NCBI GenBank assembly: GCA_019925095.2 | Contig: CM034392.1 | Span: forward strand, 5,158,887 to 5,222,886 | Length of the DNA: 64,000 bases | Direction: 5' to 3' | DNA from: Dendrolimus kikuchii | Taxonomy: Eukaryota; Arthropoda; Insecta; Lepidoptera; Lasiocampidae | Part shown: positions 34,830 to 44,401 of the stretch, one piece after another | Layout of the letters: the number at the start of each line of letters is the position of its first letter | Position numbering within the stretch: position 1 is the first letter of the stretch | Notes under the pieces: model-generated | The model's database searches: none | What the model saw: the letters and a program-made list of their open reading frames with translations, nothing else | Told to the model about the DNA's origin: nothing | Made by a program: the position numbers and the translations under genes

Positions 34830-35179
34830 AAGTGAGTTGGACGAAAGTGAGTGTCGGGGTGAAGGTAAGAAAAGGAATGCTCCGGTGGTTCGAGCATGTG
34901 GAAAGAATGCATGATGAAAGAATCATTAAACAGATATACAATGCAAAAGTGGATGGATACAGAAGTCGTGGAAGGCCACGACACACCTTCGATGAACAAA
35001 TTGATCGTGTACTAGCAGAGGGTGATGTCAGGAGCCTGAAGAACAGACAAGCGTGCCTGACAAGAGTTATGAATGTCAAAGAAGCAAGTGAGGTGTGTAA
35101 GAATAAGCCTAATTGGCGCTCTGTTGTCCGTGCCTACCCCGTAAGGGAACTGGCGTGAAGTTATGTATGTGTATGTATG
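34830..35179 (+). mobile_element. RTE-clade LINE, 5'-truncated copy 4
   Basis: Exact 9-bp duplication TATTTTGTA (34821-34829 and 35180-35188). The open frame 34832-35158 runs from VSVGVKVRKGMLRWFEHVER to YPVRELA and stop, followed by ATGT repeats. Confidence 0.92.
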
Positions 35180-35189
35180 TATTTTGTAG

Positions 35190-35885
35190 TTTTCACGTAA
35201 TATATATAAATAACATCTAAGAACCATCTCCTTGTTGAGTATTACGTAACTACTTAAAATTGAGGTCGATTGAGGCTCTCATAGATTGTAATCTACCAAA
35301 TGATTTAGTTCACTAACATAATTGGTTTCTCATTAAGCCTTTTCTGTACCATCGGCTTATTATCATTATTATAGTCTTACGAATGGGTGAATTGAAAAAA
35401 AAAAAACACTTGACAAACCGGTCGACTTGTCAGACCATTGCGTAACCGTAGAAAGTAGTTATCGAACTCCTATAGATACTTACTTCATTCAAACAAGTAT
35501 AAATTTATCTCATTAATAATAAGTTTCTACGTGTTCCTTTACACGTCGAGAGACGAGATGAATCCTGGAGAAGAGATCGGATATTGGTAAACTTTACACT
35601 ACGTTTCAGTGCGGTAAAACATAATTTTTAGATCAAAACAATCAAATATTGGAAAGATATTCAAAGATTTTCAATTTAGGATTGATTTAGTCTTAATAAA
35701 TGTTATTATGATGTCGTGGTAGAGCCATGCTGTAATCATTATCTTAATTAAAGCTTTACGGCCTACTCGATACGTGTGATGCTCTCACAGAATTTCGGCA
35801 TGAAAAGGTAAACCTCGAGCTAATCGTGTTTTGTCCGATAAGTGAGAGTTCCGATAAGGTTCCGATGTTTCATTTTCCAGTCCCC
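35190..35885. other. intergenic, nothing recognised
   Basis: No supported gene was found. Confidence 0.4.
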
Positions 35886-35888
35886 TTT

Positions 35889-36425
35889 TTTTACGAGGTA
35901 TCCATCATGGACACCCTACTCTTCGGGGACTACGGTAGGGTAGTGTTGGACTCCCGATGGCATGGGCGGACCTACCAACTTAACCACCTCTTTTTTCCTT
36001 CTTGACGCCGTATGTCAGGACCTCGGGTACCAAAGACACATCCGATGGCTCTGACGGCGGTGGCTCTTATAGAGCCCCTCCTTCCAGCGAAAAAACAATT
36101 ACACGCGCGTGCGGAAATCTCCACGCAGCGCCATCTCTAGACCGCTATTTGAACGATAAGTACCCCCGAATCTTATCGTTCAAGGCCGCTGTTAGGGCGC
36201 GAGGGACTGGTGATAGTCCCTTTTTCGGCACCCTGATCTACGGCGGCAGATCGAAGCCATGGGTGCTGAATCCTCCCGTTCTTCTTCCGCCGCCTTCTTT
36301 TGCGATATCACCATGTCGCTGAAGGATTGGACCGCCTCCCAAGATTTTTCACTGTCGACCATATTGCGTACTATCGCCGATAGTGACAAGTCAGTCCACG
36401 CTACGTTCATTAAAACGTTGCGCTG
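35889..36425 (-). mobile_element. R1-clade LINE, 5'-truncated
   Basis: The minus-strand frame reads QRNVLMNVAWTDLSLSAIVR, then MVDSEKSWEAVQSFSDMVI, SQKKAAEEERED and an RRR tail. This is the C-terminal end of R1-clade ORF2, parallel to AWDAAASFCETVMSAKEAAER at 15082-15250. The T-run at about 35886-35893 is the poly(A) side. No duplication was confirmed. Confidence 0.75.
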
Positions 36426-36459
36426 ATCCCACCATAAAGGCTGGCAAAGCATTAGTTTC

Positions 36460-36536
36460 GCCTCTGATATTGCGAGCGCCTTTAGGCGACGGTTACCACT
36501 TCCCATCACGTGGGCTGTCTGCCCGTTTGCGTAAAA
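36460..36536 (+). repeat. decayed LINE/SINE tail, tail-to-tail with a SINE
   Basis: CGCCTTTAGGCGACGGTTACC, then CGTGGGCTGTCTGCCCGTTT is the shared tail in plus sense. It abuts the minus-sense SINE tail at 36537, forming an inverted repeat of about 75-bp arms. Confidence 0.6.
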
Positions 36537-36843
36537 TTTTTTATTGCATCAGTTTAGCAGATAGCAGACGGCCCACCCGATGGAAAGCGGTTCCCGTCGC
36601 TTATTCATATTCGTAATAGCAAAGTCGCTAACAATGCGCAGCCGCTCTTTAAAGGGAGCCTGGAACCTGGCCATTAATGTCGGAACATAACTCAAAGTTG
36701 TTATGGCAGCATAGTCTAGACCAGGGATGGTAGTCATCCAGACGGGCATAAAGCCTTACCACCTTAAGTGTTGTTCAGTCGCGTCTTATGAGAGGCCTCC
36801 CGGCCGCAGGTAATTATATCCTTTCTCCGTTCCTGCACGGACA
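36537..36843 (-). repeat. SINE-like repeat family A
   Basis: Near-complete minus-strand copy ending at TCCGTGCAGGAACGG (complement at about 36829-36843). Confidence 0.8.
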
Positions 36844-37129
36844 GTATATAATTTAAGGACTTGAAAGAGTTAGATAGAGACAGCATTTGTGGTTGAGTGT
36901 GCTAAGCCCTTTCTGGCCTAGCTCCCTGGAACAAAGCGGTCCCGGGTTTGATTCCTGGCATGATAAATATCGTAAACAAACTTTCCGTTAATTTAATTTA
37001 AAGTACTTGATGTCTACGATCTGCCCTAGGGTAATTGCTTGAATAAGTATTATCCATAACACAGCGTTACTTGCTGAGATTAGAGGTATACAATATATAC
37101 CTTATATTTTCTTTCAAGTAATTTTTATA
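36844..37129. other. intergenic, nothing recognised
   Basis: AT-rich. No supported gene was found. Confidence 0.4.
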
Positions 37130-37228
37130 TATTAAATTAAAATTAAAGCTAAACATACTTACAAATAAAACCTTAAAAATAAATAAACTATACTATAAAT
37201 AAGGCTATACCTACAAAATAATATAAAT

Positions 37229-37660
37229 CTATAAATAAAAAATTGACTCCAAATCACTGTCGGCGGGGAGCGTACCCAAAATGCTGGTCACATTTCCGCG
37301 TTGGATGGCAACGCTAATTCGTTGCCCTAGGTGCAAGCCAGCCTTTTGGTCACGCGAGACCTCAATTAGATGCGTTGAGAGGTCTCGGTAGAGGTGATGA
37401 CCTCCAGGCCCCCACGGCCCCAGGGCCTCGACCCCGAAAGCCACAAATACGTACCCACTACCAATGGACACATATTTGCGACATTTCAGGGCCTCCTGGT
37501 GTGCAGCAGCAGCCCCGGCTGTCACGGCTGTGTCTGGAAGATGGGACGCCGCCAAAGTATCAACACAAGTTGCGTCCCATACTAGGGGGCGTCCCATCTT
37601 CCATGGCACCAACGACATCCCGTCTGGTCTCTTACCATCGTCGCAGCACAGCCCATTTGG
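37229..37660 (-). pseudogene. mobile-element-associated VWDATCVDT protein, C-terminal fragment
   Basis: The open minus-strand frame covers about 140 codons, from roughly PNGLCCDDGKRPDGMSLVPW to a stop at 37229. Distinctive motifs are GRPLVWDATCVDTLAASHL, AGAAAAHQEALKCRKY, FVAFGVEALGPWG and GQRISVAIQRGNVTSILGTLP. I recall this block from multicopy, mobile-element-linked proteins in many invertebrates, not from a host enzyme. RPDG followed by VWDAT resembles the PD-(D/E)xK nuclease spacing; that role is inference. The N-terminal part is missing, no RT is adjacent, and a second tail lies at 26130-26332. Confidence 0.6.
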
Positions 37661-37757
37661 TTCAAGTTAAATGTTGGATAAAATTTTAGTTAAATTAGGT
37701 CTTTAAATGATTAATACAAAAAAAATATATTTTTTAGATGTGGCTAAAGTAGTCTAA

Positions 37758-37928
37758 GGCCGACTTTTCAATTGTCAGATAAAAGTTATCAGTCGAATAA
37801 ATTATGACCTGGGTGAATTCAAAAGTGAACCATTCAACTGTTTTACACAAGAAACTGACATTTTTAATTTATCCATGTTATAGTTTATTCAATGAATAAC
37901 TTTTATCTGTTGATTGAACAATCGACCC
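37758..37928. mobile_element. PIF/Harbinger-like MITE (TAA target)
   Basis: TAA duplicates flank it (37755-37757 and 37929-37931). Terminal inverted repeats are about 50 bp, sharing CAGATAAAAGTTAT and GAATAAA. Its 171-bp length and TAA target fit a Harbinger-type MITE. Confidence 0.75.
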
Positions 37929-38078
37929 TAAGACATTTAAACATCATTAAATAGTGTATAACTCAATGCAAAAATGCTATTTGTAATGTAAGAAAATGAT
38001 CTTCTAAAAAAAAGACAATACCTATATACTATAATATGTATGTCTTTGTGTGCCTATTTATGTATTTATTTAGTTACT

Positions 38079-38242
38079 AGCTAATGCTCGCAACTTCGTC
38101 CGCGTCACGATCACGATGTAGAATACTATCAGCGCCATCTAGTTTATTTAATATGATGATAGCTGATGCCCGCAACTTCGTCCGCATCACGATCGCGATG
38201 TAGAATACTATCAGCGCCATCTAGTTTATTTAATATGATGAT
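38079..38242 (+). repeat. 82-bp tandem duplication
   Basis: Two head-to-tail copies (38079-38160 and 38161-38242) are nearly identical, each starting AGCT(A/G)ATGC(T/C)CGCAACTTCG and ending TTTAATATGATGAT. The first copy's ACTAG|C edge is the Helitron-like terminus seen at 21228. Confidence 0.95.
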
Positions 38243-38551
38243 GAAATACGCTATGCTAGACACTGTTTTTGTAAGGTTTTACTTTTTCGAGGAATCTCTT
38301 CTTTTTAATGTATAAATTGTTTTATTGTATGATGATACCGGCAATATCAATACGTAATTAGGTGCATAAGTTATATAATAAGCTAGTTTAATAAGTAATT
38401 AAAGTTTTTTTACTATCCCACAGGAACTTATTAATTTTGCGAGATCAAAAGTATCCTATATGTTGATCAGGGACAAAAGCTACCACCATACAAAATTTCA
38501 TATAAATCGATCCAGTCGTTTTGTTGATTAGCCCGTACAAATTACCAGTTT
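38243..38551. other. Helitron-like repeat body
   Basis: Contains AAATCGATCCAGTCGTTTTG and CATACAAAATTTCATA, typical of the repeat whose end lies at 38077. No gene was found. Confidence 0.4.
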
Positions 38552-38866
38552 TTATCCGTGCAGGAACGGAAAAAGAATACAATTTCCTGCGGCCGGGCGG
38601 CCTGTCGTAAGAGGCGACCAAACAACCCACAGCCAGGTGGTAAGGCATTTGCCCGACTGGATGGCTACCACCCCTGGTCTAAAGTATGTCGCCATAACAA
38701 CCTTGAGCTGTGTTCCGGCATTAGTGACCAGGTTCCTGTCTCCCTTAAGAGAGCAGCAGCGCGTTTGTAGCACCTTTGGTGTTGCAAATGTCCATAGGCG
38801 ATGGTAACCGCTTTCTATCAAGTGGGCCGTCTGCTTGTCTGCTGATCTCCTGCAATAAAAATAAAA
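38552..38866 (+). repeat. SINE-like repeat family A
   Basis: Full-length plus-strand copy with little decay, from TCCGTGCAGGAACGG to CTCCTGCAATAAAAATAAAAA. Confidence 0.85.
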
Positions 38867-39571
38867 AAAACAAACAGACAAAGAGAAAAACAAAAGATTT
38901 GAAAAAATCTATGATGAGTTCTATTTCACTTCTTACATCCCCCTGACTCGGCTTTTAGCATTTTTTTTCATAGTGCAGAAATTCGACCTCCAAAGTTTTA
39001 TTATATGTATGTATAAATATTTTTTACCAGGCGATTATGATTCCTAATATTCTTGTATACATGATTATTGGACAGGTTAAGGATGTCTAAAAGGTTATTC
39101 AAAATGATTCGTGACTATGTCACGATCAAAACAAGTTTGATAGCTCATAAAACAATTAAGGATAGTAAATTATAAATTTCGCACACCACCATCCTTATTA
39201 CTACTATATGGATGTTAGTACTTGTTATTAAACGAGCTCGGCTGAAGTAAATGCCAAAAATAAATATCTGACAACACTTATGTTGAGGGTTGCCACCTTT
39301 TTTGGAGAAAATATAGTATTTTTGTTTTTTATTCGTAAAAATGTAGTACTTTTGGGAAAGTTAGAGAAGTTAGAACACATTTATTTTTTATTAATTATTT
39401 TATATTTTATTTATTTTGTGGTTGAGTTTTTCATGTGTATTTGCTTTTTGCTTTAGTCAGCAAAGTTCTATTATTTTTAAAATAATTATAAGAATCTGAA
39501 AAAGCGCGGAAATTGAATTAGGGATGAAAATATAGTACATATTCTACTATATTATTTTTCTTTAATATACT
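38867..39571. other. intergenic, nothing recognised
   Basis: AT-rich. No supported gene was found. Confidence 0.4.
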
Positions 39572-39712
39572 TAGTGTGGCCATAAATACTGTTACAATTA
39601 AAAAGAAACAAAATATTACATTTGAATTTGGAATCTGTCATTTTTATATGATTGTTCAGTGTGTTTTCTCATTTTGGCGCCAATACATTGTACAACATTT
39701 TGCGATATTAAA

Positions 39713-39946
39713 ATGGAGTGGGGCGATAAAGAGAACCGAATCGTTGTGATTGCATTACATAAAGTAGGTATGGAGCCAAATGCAATTTTTAAAACTCTCC
39801 ATACGCTTGGTATTAGTCAAATGTTTGTGTACTGGGCTATTAATAGGTGCAATGAGACCACCTCTGTTTCTGATAGAAAAAGATCTGGCCGTCCACGTAG
39901 TGTTCGTACGACAAAGGTGGTTAAAGCAATAAGGGAAAGAAAATGA
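39713..39946 (+). pseudogene. mariner transposase, N-terminal fragment
   Basis: Starts at ATG 39713 (MEWGDKENRIVVIALHKVGM). It contains the helix-turn-helix DNA-binding region and the GRPRSVRT minor-groove arm typical of mariner transposases. It stops being mariner-like after KAIRERK, where LINE sequence begins. This is about 75 residues of a protein usually near 340-350. The first catalytic Asp region is lost. Confidence 0.85.
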
Positions 39947-40604
39947 AATAAAGCAGTCTAATTATAGTATCGAAAAATCAGTTTCATACTTAACGTCTCA
40001 AAATGAGGAATTAAAGAAAAAGATAGAACAATTAGAGACTCAGGTGAAGGAAGATAAAAAATATATTACGATACTAGAGGACAAAATTGAGGATATTCAG
40101 AAATCCAGTCTAAAAACTAATTTTGTGCTGAAAAATGTCCCCAAACTTCAATCAGAATCCAAAGAAGACTTGATCTCCATGACTTTGAGCCTGGCTGAAT
40201 CAATTGGTTGTACATTCGGAAAAGCAGATATACGCGACATCTATAGAATTCGTCCAAAAAAGGCGGATGCGCCTAACTCACCTATCGTAGTTGAGTCTTC
40301 ATCCACTTTAATTAAACAAGATTTCTTAAAGTTAACTAAAGCTTTTAATGTGAAACACAAAAACATGTTATGTGCAAAACATCTTGGCATGAGAAAATCT
40401 GAAGATACACCAGTTTTCGTGGCAGACCATTTGACGGCAAAGGGATCCCGATTGTATTTTCTTGCCCGAGATCTAATTAAATCTAAAACTTTTAAATTCT
40501 GCTGGACTGCATATGGCAAAGTTTACATTCGAAAAGATGAGAATGCACGTATTATTTTGATAAAAAACGAAGCACAAATTCAACAATTATTACAGCATAC
40601 ATGA
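39942..40604 (+). CDS. LINE ORF1 (nucleic-acid-binding), 5'-truncated
   Basis: The frame enters from the truncated junction as KQSNYSIEKSVSYLTSQNEE and ends at TGA 40602-40604, about 220 codons. The first 55 residues form a Lys/Glu-rich coiled coil (ELKKKIEQLETQVKEDKKY). A globular domain follows with FVLKNVPKLQSE, DIRDIYRIRPKKADA and WTAYGKVYIRKDENARIILI. This arrangement (coiled coil, RRM-like part, VYIRK C-terminal motif) is that of lepidopteran LINE ORF1 proteins, which are annotated with an FP-type domain. Its role is to bind element RNA in the RNP. There is no in-element start codon because the 5' end is lost. The stop is directly followed by CTA. Confidence 0.75.
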   Translation, partial: NEIKQSNYSIEKSVSYLTSQNEELKKKIEQLETQVKEDKKYITILEDKIEDIQKSSLKTNFVLKNVPKLQSESKEDLISMTLSLAESIGCTFGKADIRDIYRIRPKKADAPNSPIVVESSSTLIKQDFLKLTKAFNVKHKNMLCAKHLGMRKSEDTPVFVADHLTAKGSRLYFLARDLIKSKTFKFCWTAYGKVYIRKDENARIILIKNEAQIQQLLQHT

Positions 40605-41162
40605 CTATTCTTAGTCTTAAGTGTACTTATAATCCTTTCTATAGTGTTTTTTTCTTTAAATCTTTACTTATTAGTTATTTGTGTTATATCATATATAAGT
40701 TTTCTTTTTTATATTCATTCTTGTGATAGCTATAAATTGAATGTCTTCACAATTCTTCACATTAACACAATATACAACTCACTAATACACAATCTTATTA
40801 AATTCAAATCTTTTTCAGATATACATTTAAACTTTCTTAATGTTAAAGTGTTGCGACAATTAGTAAGAACATATATTGTTTTGAATCATTATTTATTTCA
40901 CCATTGCTTCATAAATATATCAATATTCACTTTTCTTTGTACGTATGTAAACAATTATAATATTAAATCACATACACTTACAACTAAAGTACATAACCAC
41001 GTTTTTGCATATTTGTATATGGTTTTCTATAGGAAAATAATGCTTCTCAATTTTTCTAAGCTTTACTTTATTATGTTTATTATATACGGAATATTTACGT
41101 ATTCGATACTGACAAAACTAGATAGTTATTATAAATTTTCTTTTTGTTTGATAAATGGATAA
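40605..41162 (+). other. open extension of ORF1 after UGA-CUA; possible readthrough product
   Basis: In the ORF1 frame, the codons after the TGA run open for 185 codons to TAA 41160-41162. The translation is very hydrophobic at first (LFLVLSVLIILSIVFF, then LYLLVICVISYISFLFYI). It later has shorter hydrophobic stretches (YFIMFIIYGIFTY) mixed with His/Asn-rich segments. The other forward frames close quickly. There is no ATG near the start of the extension, so independent initiation is unlikely. It ends in an 8-nt overlap with the ORF2 ATG. No similarity to a known family was recognised. A compositional accident in T-rich DNA remains possible. Confidence 0.4.
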
Positions 41163-44121
41163 TAATACTATTTCGACATTAAATGAAATAGACGATATTA
41201 AAATTGCAACATCAGTTCTCTGCAATGTGGAAGATCTAAATCAACACATAATTATCAAACAAAATGATTTAATTGTTATTTGCCAAAATATAAGAAGTGT
41301 TTATACTAACATAGATGATCTTGTTGTCACTCTCTGTGAACTAAATTGTAGCCCAGACTTAATATTTCTAACTGAATGTCGTCTTAATAAAGATAAACCT
41401 ATACCTAGCCTGATAGGATACTCTTCTTATCAAAGTACTGCTGAATTCAATCAGAATGATGGTGTAGTTCTATATGCCAAAGAGTGTATTGAAATAACAA
41501 AAGTTAAAGAAACTCGTCTCGTAAATGCATCATGTCTCCAAATACAAATTAATAACAGTATTTTCCTCGGTATATATCGTTCGCCTTCCATTTCTGATGC
41601 TACCCCGTTTATCGCATCTCTTAACTCTCATTTAGAATCTATAAACAATCAGCGTAATAACATTATTTTGACTGGAGATATAAATATAAATATTATTCCT
41701 AAGGAATCTGAGTCGACATACGAACGTAATAATAGACAAAATTATTTAGATATGTTAGTAATGCACAGTCTGTTTCCTGGACACCTGATCCCTACTAGGG
41801 AAAAGAATTGTCTTGACCACTTTATTCTGAAATTTAACAATAATCAAACTAAGGCTGATATAGCTGTTCTTAATACCACTATAACTGATCATTCTATGAT
41901 AATGTTACGCTTGTCTATTTCAAATGTCAAAAATAACATAGCGAAGACTACAGCTAAGACTGACTTTGATCAGGCATTAGTTTCCTTGTCCCAAAAAAAT
42001 TTAAGTGATTTATTATTATGTGATGACCCTAATTTTGTTGCCCAAGCTCTGACACATTCTTTATCAGAAGTTCTTCGAGAAAATACTTACTTGCTTACTG
42101 TGCCGAGAAACAAAAGGATTATAAAACCGTGGATAACTGTTGGCATTTTAAAATGCATAAGAAATAGAAATAAATTACAAAATAAGGCTAGATTGGAACC
42201 CTACAATGAAATAGCACAGATTATTTATAAGAGATACCGGAACTTCTGTAATAATTTAATTAAAAAGTCAAAACAGAATTATAATAAGCAGCTCTTAATA
42301 AATTCATCTAGTAATTCAAAAAGTCTTTGGAAAAGTGTTAGGTCGATCGTTAATATTAATTCCTCGGCTTCTGATAACAGTAAGCTATTGAACGCTAAGT
42401 CTCTTCCCCAAAATTCGGTAAATTTTGTGAATGATTACTTCTCTAACATTGGTAAAACCTTAGCTGAAGAGATGTTATCTCTCCCTAGGCCAACTACCCT
42501 TATGGATAGCAATACTCAATACTCTCAAATTAACTCCTTTGGTCTTATCGAAACTGATTACAATGAAGTCCATGATACCCTTGTCAGTCTAAAGTCTAGT
42601 AGCTCACCGGGAATAGATAATATCCCTACCAGCTTTCTGAAATCAGCGAAGTCTGAAGTAGTCCCTATTGTTTGCCATTTAATTAACCTCTGTTTTAAGC
42701 AAGGTATTTTTCCAGATATACTTAAACAGTCAGTTGTGGTTCCAATCTATAAGAGTGGAGATATGGAAGACGTTAATAATTACAGACCAATATCTATTTT
42801 ACCGTCTATTTCAAAAATATTGGAAAAAATTTTGAACAACAGATTAATTAATTTCCTAGATAAATATAACATAATATCAGTAACACAATTCGGGTTTAGA
42901 CGAGGTCGTTCAACAGAAGACGCTGTTAGTTCACTTACTTCTTTTATTGTAGACGAATTAGATCGCGGGAAAAAATGCTTAGGCGTATTTCTAGACCTTA
43001 AAAAAGCCTTTGACACTGTCCATGTCCCTACCCTTGTAGATAAGCTTGAAAAGATAGGAATACGCGATACAGCTCTTGATTTATTTAAAAATTACCTTTG
43101 TAACCGAAAACAATCTGTTAAAATCCAAAAATATCTTAGTTCAGACACTTATATCAATTTTGGGGTCCCGCAGGGGAGCATCTTAGGACCAACGCTGTTT
43201 CTCATATATATTAACAATTTGTGCAACCTTAACATTAATAATGCTAAAATTTTTAGTTATGCAGATGATACTGCTGTCGTATTTTCTAATACATCATGGA
43301 ATCATGTTTGTAAAGACGCTGAATCTGGGCTTGCTAAAATCGATAAATGGCTAAAAATAAATTTACTTACCCTTAATGTAACTAAAACTAACTATATTTG
43401 TTTTAGTATTCGCAATAGAACTCAACCAAATGTTAACTTTGCTATAAAAATGCATAAATGTGGTGATGTACTTGCCTGTGATTGCAACCCTGTTACCATC
43501 ACCAGAGTATCTTATGTTAAGTACTTAGGCGTGATGATAGACCAAAGATTAAATTGGCATTTACAAATAGACACGGTTAGCCAGAGATTACGGAAAATGA
43601 CATGGATCTTCAAAACGCTAAGGCTTATTGCCTCAGCAACTTTACTTAATAAAATTTATGTAGCGCTAGTGCAATCAATCTTAATATATTGTATTACTAT
43701 ATGGGGAGGTGCTGCTAAGAGTAAATTAATTGGGCTAGAAAGATCTCAACGTTCATTGCTTAAGGTCATGTACTTTAAACCATATAGATTCTCTACTGAG
43801 GAACTTTTTTCTACGTGTCAACTTCTAACAGTAAGAAAACTATATGTATTGAATGTTATTTTAAAAACTCATAAAAACTTTTCATTGTATGAAAGCGTTG
43901 ATAAAGGAAGAAGGAAAGGGATATCTATAAAAACCACTAGGGTTAATACTTCATTTGCTAATCACCAATATAAAATGCATTCCATACATATATTTAATCA
44001 AATTAATAAAGTATTACAATTCAGTAATTTGAAATATTATGACTGTAAGGAAATTGTTACAAATTGGCTATTATTGAAAACATATAAAGAATGTGAAGAA
44101 TTATTAGTGTATATTTTATAG
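41155..44121 (+). CDS. LINE ORF2: endonuclease-reverse transcriptase, intact
   Basis: 988 codons without interruption. The APE-type endonuclease occupies about residues 38-250: QNIRS (N45), LTEC (E74), GDINI (D175) and TDHSMI (D245, H246). The RT is at about 455-770: SSPGIDNIPTSFLK, VVVPIYKSGDMEDVNNYRPI, TQFGFRRGRSTEDAV, GVFLDLKKAFDTV (motif A), GVPQGSILGPTLFLIYIN (motif B), SYADDTAVVF (catalytic YADD, 702-705) and KYLGVMIDQRLNW. The C-terminal region has LIYCITIWGGAAKSKL and ERSQRSLLKVMY. All key catalytic residues are present, so the enzyme could be active. The ATG at 41155 overlaps the end of the ORF1 extension. Confidence 0.93.
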   Translation: MDNNTISTLNEIDDIKIATSVLCNVEDLNQHIIIKQNDLIVICQNIRSVYTNIDDLVVTLCELNCSPDLIFLTECRLNKDKPIPSLIGYSSYQSTAEFNQNDGVVLYAKECIEITKVKETRLVNASCLQIQINNSIFLGIYRSPSISDATPFIASLNSHLESINNQRNNIILTGDININIIPKESESTYERNNRQNYLDMLVMHSLFPGHLIPTREKNCLDHFILKFNNNQTKADIAVLNTTITDHSMIMLRLSISNVKNNIAKTTAKTDFDQALVSLSQKNLSDLLLCDDPNFVAQALTHSLSEVLRENTYLLTVPRNKRIIKPWITVGILKCIRNRNKLQNKARLEPYNEIAQIIYKRYRNFCNNLIKKSKQNYNKQLLINSSSNSKSLWKSVRSIVNINSSASDNSKLLNAKSLPQNSVNFVNDYFSNIGKTLAEEMLSLPRPTTLMDSNTQYSQINSFGLIETDYNEVHDTLVSLKSSSSPGIDNIPTSFLKSAKSEVVPIVCHLINLCFKQGIFPDILKQSVVVPIYKSGDMEDVNNYRPISILPSISKILEKILNNRLINFLDKYNIISVTQFGFRRGRSTEDAVSSLTSFIVDELDRGKKCLGVFLDLKKAFDTVHVPTLVDKLEKIGIRDTALDLFKNYLCNRKQSVKIQKYLSSDTYINFGVPQGSILGPTLFLIYINNLCNLNINNAKIFSYADDTAVVFSNTSWNHVCKDAESGLAKIDKWLKINLLTLNVTKTNYICFSIRNRTQPNVNFAIKMHKCGDVLACDCNPVTITRVSYVKYLGVMIDQRLNWHLQIDTVSQRLRKMTWIFKTLRLIASATLLNKIYVALVQSILIYCITIWGGAAKSKLIGLERSQRSLLKVMYFKPYRFSTEELFSTCQLLTVRKLYVLNVILKTHKNFSLYESVDKGRRKGISIKTTRVNTSFANHQYKMHSIHIFNQINKVLQFSNLKYYDCKEIVTNWLLLKTYKECEELLVYIL

Positions 44122-44162
44122 TATTCTTACTTTATATAACATAAACACAAACACTTAGTCTC

Positions 44163-44218
44163 ATACATCTACACACACACGCACACACACACACATTCTT
44201 ACGTACATTCATACACAC
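44163..44218 (+). repeat. (CA)n microsatellite in the LINE 3' UTR
   Basis: ACACACACGCACACACACAC with flanking CATTCATACACACAG, between the ORF2 stop and the terminal stem-loop. Confidence 0.9.
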
Positions 44219-44305
44219 AGATATAGGTATACAACACATAAAAATTATTTGTAAAATGGTTTATTGTAATAAAAGTTATGTTTAATGTTTAAGTGAATTG
44301 AGAGC

Positions 44306-44351
44306 GGGTCCTTCTGACACAAGTATATATTAATACTTAATAGAAGGTCCC
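44306..44351 (+). promoter_or_regulatory. 3' UTR stem-loop of the LINE
   Basis: GGGTCCTTCT pairs with AGAAGGTCCC (one mismatch). An inner AAGTAT/ATACTT stem lies at 44321-44326 and 44333-44338. It sits about 40 nt before the element end, where many LINE reverse transcriptases recognise their RNA. That function is inferred. Confidence 0.5.
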
Positions 44352-44401
44352 AACCCCAAAAAAATCTTGTATATACTTTTGGAACAAATAAAACGGCACA
44401 A

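Larger units (their letters stand above)
39936..44392 (+). mobile_element. non-LTR retrotransposon (Jockey/CR1 superclade) with intact ORF2
   Basis: It holds a 5'-truncated ORF1, a hydrophobic open extension, an intact ORF2, a (CA)n-containing 3' UTR with a stem-loop, and a short AACAAATAAA end. It lies inside a mariner. The intact 988-codon ORF2 indicates a young copy. The lineage within the Jockey/CR1 superclade is not assigned. Junction coordinates are accurate to about 10 bases. Confidence 0.88.
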
